Below are positions 27,206-31,399 of a stretch of DNA of 31,399 nucleotides, piece by piece. Every line of letters begins with the position of its first letter. Positions within the stretch are counted from its first letter, which is position 1. The stretch is from a virus. The notes beneath the pieces are model-generated. The model worked only from the letters and a program-made list of their open reading frames with translations, was not told the origin of the DNA and searched no databases. Both the position numbers and the translations under genes were made by a program. The stretch is taken from the IMG/VR virus record IMGVR_UViG_3300036945_000383, positions 1-31,399 of that record. One strand, 5' to 3'.

Positions 27206-27604
27206 ATGGAATTCTTAGTCGAGGGTAGCCCTAAAAAGGTAGAATTTGTAAAGGCAATCATGCCTAGCATAATTCGTCAGCTTGGGTTGACTAACAGTCG
27301 CAAAAGTCTACTGATCCGTATTGCCAACGAATGTGAAGGCATGGGCATGACAGTTCCATTAAATGGCCTTGACAGTTATGTGGTTGTTGTTCGTCCAATG
27401 AAACTAAAAGATCTTGGAATCACGCTTGCACACGAAATGGTTCACGTTCGCCAAATGGCTCGCGGTACATTGCAGGCCATCAATGGTGTGAACTACTGGT
27501 GCGGCAAGCGGTATACCAAGCGCACAAAGTATCTTGACCAGCCTTGGGAACAAGATGCGTTTGCCCGACAAGAGATTATTTTTAGGAAAGCAATTTCAGA
27601 ATGA
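27206..27604 (+). CDS. HExxH zinc-metalloprotease-like protein
   Basis: 132 aa from ATG 27206, one base after the release-factor stop (a TTG at 27185 is in frame but overlaps). The motif HEMVH at 76-80 in LAHEMVHVRQMARG is the classic zincin helix; a third ligand may be the Glu in QPWEQDAFARQE near 119-126. No signal peptide, so it acts inside the cell. Related short HExxH proteins are widespread in T4-like phages, function unknown. The stop overlaps the next start (ATGA). Confidence 0.8.
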   Translation: MEFLVEGSPKKVEFVKAIMPSIIRQLGLTNSRKSLLIRIANECEGMGMTVPLNGLDSYVVVVRPMKLKDLGITLAHEMVHVRQMARGTLQAINGVNYWCGKRYTKRTKYLDQPWEQDAFARQEIIFRKAISE

Positions 27605-27825
27605 ACATCCAAACCGTAAAAACAAATCTTGAGAAAACAATCGCCGGCAAGGAAAAGATGCTGGCCCAATATCAGAGTGCCCTGGCAACATCATATGCTG
27701 GTCCTACTCCACCGCCGGGTGCTGAAATGGCTTGTATTGCTACTATCCAGTTCCTTGAGATCAACATCGCCGAACTCAAGCGTATTTTGCAGGATGTGGA
27801 ACAGTGTATCAAGGAAACAGTATGA
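27601..27825 (+). CDS. Small hypothetical coiled-coil protein
   Basis: 74 aa, coupled on both sides by ATGA overlaps. Two helices (VKTNLEKTIAGKEKMLAQYQ and FLEINIAELKRILQDVEQ) are separated by a turn GPTPPPGAEM. The heptad-like spacing suggests a helical hairpin. No function recognised. Confidence 0.72.
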   Translation: MNIQTVKTNLEKTIAGKEKMLAQYQSALATSYAGPTPPPGAEMACIATIQFLEINIAELKRILQDVEQCIKETV

Positions 27826-28580
27826 GTCAAATTACAGTTTGGAAATGTGATCAAACAGGTAAACTGTTTGAGGATCAAACAAAATACAAGAACCACCTGC
27901 GTAAGTTGGCACGTGAACGTAACACCAAGCGTAAGCTAACAGTTATGGAAGCAGTGGCTGATCAAAAGTGGAACGAACTTTACGAGTGCGAGCAGACCAT
28001 TGAACAGTGGAAGCTGATGGTTCTTGGCAACCAAGACATGTTTTGGGCCGAAGCTGCAAAAGCTGATCCTCATGACTGGCGTTATGTTGGCAAGACGCAT
28101 AGCCGTGGTAAGAACGGTGTTGTTTGTCCGATCCCTCGACTGCTGGAGTTTGAACGCTTTGATGTTCGTTGGAATACCAACGTTAGCAACAGCCATTCAT
28201 GCCCGCACAATGGCGTCCAAAACTGGGGAGGCCGAGAACAAATTAACGGACAACCTGCGCCTACTGGCTACCCTGGTTGGAGTGGCCGTGTTGATTGGAT
28301 CGTTGCATGGCCCAAAGAATGGGACGGTATGTATCTAGGTGGTGATTTGTTCCGCGGATTGCACGGATTTGGATCTGGACGTCAACGTGCTCATACTGGC
28401 ACAGGAGGTGGCGGTGGTATGCGTTGGAGTGAAAAGCACAAGTGCCATGTTCAGAGCTTTGGCTATGACTTCCGCATGTACGCCGCAGACTGGCCGGGTA
28501 TGGCTCGTGTTGTTGGTATGCAACAACTTGACGAAGTGCTGGCTGGCCAGCGCAAGCACATTGATTATGTTGCCGCATGA
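27822..28580 (+). CDS. Conserved phage hypothetical protein, glycine/tryptophan rich
   Basis: 252 aa from ATG 27822 (the in-frame extension to 27804 is inside the upstream gene). N-terminal VWKCDQTGKLFEDQTKYKNHL has the look of a zinc-finger remnant. The C-terminal half is rich in Gly and Trp (GYPGWSGRVDWIVAWPKEWDG, GLHGFGSGRQRAHTGTGGGG). There is no catalytic motif I can name. Coupled to both neighbours by ATGA overlaps. Confidence 0.73.
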   Translation: MSQITVWKCDQTGKLFEDQTKYKNHLRKLARERNTKRKLTVMEAVADQKWNELYECEQTIEQWKLMVLGNQDMFWAEAAKADPHDWRYVGKTHSRGKNGVVCPIPRLLEFERFDVRWNTNVSNSHSCPHNGVQNWGGREQINGQPAPTGYPGWSGRVDWIVAWPKEWDGMYLGGDLFRGLHGFGSGRQRAHTGTGGGGGMRWSEKHKCHVQSFGYDFRMYAADWPGMARVVGMQQLDEVLAGQRKHIDYVAA

Positions 28581-28744
28581 CACTCGAGGAACTTAACAAA
28601 ATAAAAGAAAGTCTGGAGGAACTCGAAGCCAGTGCTGAAACCTTTGATTGGGGGCCTAGCTTAGAGTTTGCTAGACGGCGCCAAGCAGAAGCTTTGCGTA
28701 TTGTAAAACAAGCTATCAAGGATAAGAAAAATGCCGTGGATTGA
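28577..28744 (+). CDS. Short hypothetical helical protein
   Basis: 55 aa (MTLEELNKIKESLEELEASAE...), coupled to the upstream gene (ATGA) and overlapping the phosphatase start by 14 bases in another frame. Highly charged, coiled-coil-like helices. No function recognised. Confidence 0.68.
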   Translation: MTLEELNKIKESLEELEASAETFDWGPSLEFARRRQAEALRIVKQAIKDKKNAVD

Positions 28745-29198
28745 AAACGTTGCCGCAGATGATATCCCAAAGAGGTTTCATCACGAGGCAGGAGAGAATA
28801 GTATGCTGATCAGCATTGTTGATCCGGCAAGCTGGCGTCCTACTCCTGCTCACAAGTTCAAAGAGATTCATAATTTTGAATTTTTAGATGTAGAAAAGAA
28901 TGATGAGGTTCTAGAAGAATCTATGAAGTGCAGCCAGGAGCAAGCCAACGAGCTGGTTCGATTGTTGCAACACGCATTGGCAAACAGAATGAATGTGGTT
29001 GTTCATTGTTATGCGGGTATCTGCCGTAGCGGTGCAGTATGCGAGTTAGGGGTAATGATGGGTTTTGAAGATACTGGCAGATTCCGTAGTCCCAACTTAC
29101 TGGTCAAGCACCGCATGATGAAGGCACTAGGTTGGACTTATGATGAAGATGAAAAGCCCAACATTGATGATTGGCGCACGTTTAGAAACATAGACTAA
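28731..29198 (+). CDS. Dual-specificity/tyrosine phosphatase-like protein
   Basis: 155 aa. The P-loop signature VHCYAGICRS (H92, C93, R99, S100) fits the HCxxGxxRS active site of cysteine-based phosphatases. A general-acid Asp would lie upstream (possibly in FLDVEKND near 51-58). The C-terminal part ...LVKHRMMKALGW is helical as in this fold. Phage-borne phosphatases of this kind are uncommon; targets might be phosphoproteins, RNA 5' ends or phosphoinositide-like substrates. Its position in a late-looking operon gives no further clue. Confidence 0.82.
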   Translation: MPWIENVAADDIPKRFHHEAGENSMLISIVDPASWRPTPAHKFKEIHNFEFLDVEKNDEVLEESMKCSQEQANELVRLLQHALANRMNVVVHCYAGICRSGAVCELGVMMGFEDTGRFRSPNLLVKHRMMKALGWTYDEDEKPNIDDWRTFRNID

Positions 29199-29217
29199 AG
29201 TCTCGGTAAATACAGAT

Positions 29218-29871
29218 ATGCAAAAATACCATATCCCAATGCCGATGTTCTGGCCAACTGAAGAAGAATCAGCGTGGGCAACTGAACACATCATTCCACA
29301 TGCTACTATTGCGGCAAATAAGTTATTTGAAAAATACGGTCCAAAGTTTGATAAAACAGATTTAGATCAAGGTGTGTTCGATGGATGGTCAATGACTGCC
29401 AAAGTTAAAAACCATTTCAGAGAACTGGGATTGTCATTTAGACGTTTTAGTTTATTTGTTGGAGCAGCTGGTGCAAAATCAGCAGTTCCTCATGTTGATG
29501 CGCATACAATAGGTATGCCGATGGTAGCACGTTTAAATATTCCACTTAGGGGTATAGAAGGTGCCAGACTCAGTTGGTGGGACAGCAGTGTAGACGATAT
29601 ACGAATGCTTGAACGTCACTTTGAGCAATGGGATGCCACACAAGGCAAAATGCGCAAGGCGTTTAGTTACCTTGCAGACCCAAATGCTGACTGGGGTCCT
29701 GCTTCATTTACAGTGACCAATCCAGGTCCATGTTGGAATCATGTTGAACTAGCACACAAGCTGGAATTGGACTTTACCACAGAAACTCGTATTAATATTA
29801 CAGCAGAAATACAAGAGCAAATAGCGTGGGACGAATTAGTTACCAGGTTGCGGGACTGCAATTACATTTAA
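29218..29871 (+). CDS. Putative 2OG-Fe(II) oxygenase-like protein
   Basis: 217 aa. H92-x-D94 (AVPHVDAHT), a downstream WNHVELAH histidine and R in TETRINITAE match the HxD...H...R order of 2OG-Fe(II) oxygenases. The segment MVARLNIPLRGIEGARLSWWDS supplies the strands of a double-stranded beta-helix. Start follows TAAATACAGAT without a good Shine-Dalgarno. It converges with the minus-strand oxygenase-like gene; their stop codons overlap. Substrate unknown. Confidence 0.72.
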   Translation: MQKYHIPMPMFWPTEEESAWATEHIIPHATIAANKLFEKYGPKFDKTDLDQGVFDGWSMTAKVKNHFRELGLSFRRFSLFVGAAGAKSAVPHVDAHTIGMPMVARLNIPLRGIEGARLSWWDSSVDDIRMLERHFEQWDATQGKMRKAFSYLADPNADWGPASFTVTNPGPCWNHVELAHKLELDFTTETRINITAEIQEQIAWDELVTRLRDCNYI

Positions 29872-30677
29872 GGTAAGTTGTTGCCGTACTTGGCAATACT
29901 TTGATCTATTAGCTTTTCGTATTTCACCCAGTCAAACTGGCAAGAAATTGAGCATAGAATCTTTGAGTGGTTTTCAATCTTCTGTGCTCCGTGCGCCCAT
30001 TGTTTATTGTTGTATAAAAATGTGTTAGACTCAGTTTGACTAACATCAACAAATTTACACTTGGACCAATCATTTGGTTTTCCTTTTGAGTGGAAGTTTG
30101 CATCCTGGTCTGGTGGAACTGGTTCTAGAAAGAATGTTGGTTTGGGATTGTTATCCTCAATAACAACTCGCAACGAAGTTGGCAGTGGGTATTGCTCGTG
30201 TAAGTCTCTATGAATTCCAATCGGTCTTTGGTTAGACCAAAAAATTACATAAGTTAATCGCTGTATTGGCAGCAGGTCGTTTAGCTGCTGAAATAGTTTT
30301 GGTAATACCACTGGCCCGTCGATCACAGACTCTGTCCACCTATCGTCAGCACCGTGTCCACGCAATGCAACTATACCATTCCAGTTTGGCATAGTGTATT
30401 CGTTAGTTTTTCCAGTTGTTTGATAAATTTCTTCTGCTTCTTCAGGAGAGTAGGGATAACGTGTATCTGGCTTTTTCCGAACGATAGGCACGTTCTTTTC
30501 TTTCCAAACCTCACCAAAGTGATCGTCGGGTACAATTTTAGGAATGTCTAAAATTACATAAGGTATGTTAAAGTACTTTTCGGCAAAGTGCGGAGGGTAA
30601 GTAGAATTTCTCATACCAGTACTTATGATACACCAAGTGCCCGATTGTTCACCTATTGTCGCTATAGGAAAATACAA
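29868..30677 (-). CDS. Putative 2OG-Fe(II) oxygenase-like protein (only minus-strand gene)
   Basis: 269 aa from TTG at 30677; the first in-frame ATG is at 30614 (residue 22), and the frame stays open another 17 codons upstream, so the start is uncertain. Ligand candidates are H156-x-D158 (IGIHRDLHE) and H229 (WAHGAQ), followed by HSKILCSISCQF, where the usual Arg is Lys. It has about the size and motif order of Asp/Arg-hydroxylase-type jelly rolls. Orientation opposite to all others suggests a later acquisition. Diverges from ahpC. Confidence 0.7.
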   Translation of the reverse strand: MYFPIATIGEQSGTWCIISTGMRNSTYPPHFAEKYFNIPYVILDIPKIVPDDHFGEVWKEKNVPIVRKKPDTRYPYSPEEAEEIYQTTGKTNEYTMPNWNGIVALRGHGADDRWTESVIDGPVVLPKLFQQLNDLLPIQRLTYVIFWSNQRPIGIHRDLHEQYPLPTSLRVVIEDNNPKPTFFLEPVPPDQDANFHSKGKPNDWSKCKFVDVSQTESNTFLYNNKQWAHGAQKIENHSKILCSISCQFDWVKYEKLIDQSIAKYGNNLP

Positions 30678-30698
30678 TGGGAAATTGCCAAATAATAG

Positions 30699-30727
30699 TT
30701 GATTTATGAGATATATACTGTTATACT
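30699..30727 (+). promoter_or_regulatory. Probable sigma-70 promoter for ahpC
   Basis: TTGATT (30699-30704), 17-bp spacer, TATACT (30722-30727), in the 129-bp gap between the divergent genes. The leader ends in AGGAG eight bases before the ahpC ATG. Confidence 0.55.
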
Positions 30728-30806
30728 TGAACTATCAGTATAAACACTGAGTTCCAAAGCTCTTAGAGAGATTGGAAATCAACTCGCTTAACAAGGAGAA
30801 ATAAGC

Positions 30807-31346
30807 ATGAAAACAATTGGTGATAAACTAACAGCATTCGCAGTAACAGGTGTCAAGCCAGGACAGCCAGCAGACCCATACTTTACAATTACAGATCAAA
30901 GCTTCGAAGGCAAATGGAAAGTAATCGTGTTCTATCCAAAAGACTTCACATTCGTTTGTCCAACTGAAATTGTGGCCTACGACAAGTTAACTACAGACTT
31001 TGCAGATCGTGATGCAGTGTTGCTAACAGGTAGCACAGACAATGAGTTCTGCAAGACAGCTTGGCAAATGGCACACGCTGATTTGAAGAAAATCACCCAC
31101 ACTCAGTTTGCTGACACACAGCGCGGTGAGTTGAGCTTGGTCGAACAACTTGGTGTGTTCTTTGGTCCAGCAGGCGCAGCACTTCGTGCAACATTCATTG
31201 TTGACCCGTCAAACGTTATCCAGCACGTTACTGTCAACAATCTTGATGTTGGTCGTAGCCCAGAAGAAACACTACGTATTCTTGACGCATTGCAAACTGG
31301 CGAACTTTGTGCTTGTAACCGCACTATTGGCGGAGAAACTCTGTAA
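30807..31346 (+). CDS. ahpC: AhpC-type peroxiredoxin
   Basis: 179 aa. The peroxidatic cysteine C51 is in FVCPTE, preceded by FYPKDFTF. The C-terminus reads GELCACNRTIGG with C168 and C170, the double-Cys pattern of mycobacterial-type AhpC, which is reduced by AhpD or a thioredoxin-like partner instead of AhpF. It detoxifies hydroperoxides in the cytoplasm. AhpC in a T4-like phage is unusual; it may keep host metabolism alive during infection or protect the radical-based ribonucleotide reductase. Strong AGGAG and own promoter. TAATG overlap with the next gene indicates coupling. Confidence 0.95.
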   Translation: MKTIGDKLTAFAVTGVKPGQPADPYFTITDQSFEGKWKVIVFYPKDFTFVCPTEIVAYDKLTTDFADRDAVLLTGSTDNEFCKTAWQMAHADLKKITHTQFADTQRGELSLVEQLGVFFGPAGAALRATFIVDPSNVIQHVTVNNLDVGRSPEETLRILDALQTGELCACNRTIGGETL

Positions 31347-31399
31347 TGTTTAACATGCTTCAACGAGGTATCGACACACTACGACAACCTGATCGTAAT
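31346..31399 (+). CDS. Start of a gene coupled to ahpC (partial)
   Basis: Eighteen codons to the window end (MFNMLQRGIDTLRQPDRN), start overlapping the ahpC stop by one base. Too short to identify. Position suggests an AhpC partner such as an AhpD-like reductant, but the visible residues do not show it. Confidence 0.6.
   Translation, partial: MFNMLQRGIDTLRQPDRN

Overview
The window looks like part of the genome of a T4-like tailed phage (myovirus type) that infects a Gram-negative, probably freshwater bacterium. Evidence for a phage: nrdA-nrdB-glutaredoxin, rIIA and rIIB homologues, T4-type RNA ligase 1 and polynucleotide kinase, a PAAR spike-tip protein, an M15 peptidase, dense packing with ATGA/TAATG overlaps, almost all genes on one strand, a tRNA array with an HNH endonuclease inside it, and a few NATAAATA late-promoter-like boxes. 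Evidence for a Gram-negative host: two exported outer-membrane-type proteins ending in Phe. The permuted tmRNA and its tag ANDSQFALAA would suit a betaproteobacterial host; that is inference.

Layout. 1-1904: nucleotide reduction (nrdA 3' end, nrdB, glutaredoxin). 1894-5527: virion genes (LSm-like protein, PAAR, M15 peptidase, large structural protein, one unknown). 5541-6384: smpB followed by a circularly permuted, two-piece tmRNA gene with promoter and terminator. 6400-12385: early operons with RNA ligase, metallophosphoesterase, rIIA and rIIB. 12459-18415: zinc-ribbon protein, outer-membrane beta-barrel, alpha/beta hydrolase, small regulatory-type proteins, and a secreted subtilisin-like protease. 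18501-21380: zinc-finger protein, polynucleotide kinase, two 2OG-Fe(II) oxygenase-like proteins. 21399-26054: 18 tRNA genes plus a tRNA-like domain, an attenuator-like leader, structured spacer RNAs, a very large structured RNA (about 1.0-1.2 kb, GOLLD/ROOL-like) and an HNH endonuclease. 26306-31399: release-factor-1-like gene with an in-frame UGA, HExxH protein, dual-specificity phosphatase, two more oxygenase-like genes, and an AhpC peroxiredoxin.

Common theme. Much of the window concerns translation and RNA upkeep: trans-translation (SmpB plus tmRNA), a domain-1-less release factor, RNA end healing and sealing (Pnk plus Rnl1), a large tRNA supply and several non-coding RNAs. Many operons are driven by near-consensus sigma-70 promoters with 17-bp spacers. 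Five of these carry an 18-bp palindrome (consensus TGTTGTAGAAATACAACA) just upstream of the -35 box, which looks like a shared phage operator. The strongest candidates for undescribed biology are the phage trans-translation cassette with a permuted tmRNA, the leader-peptide attenuator in front of the tRNA array, the giant RNA with its structured spacer RNAs, and the UGA-interrupted release factor.
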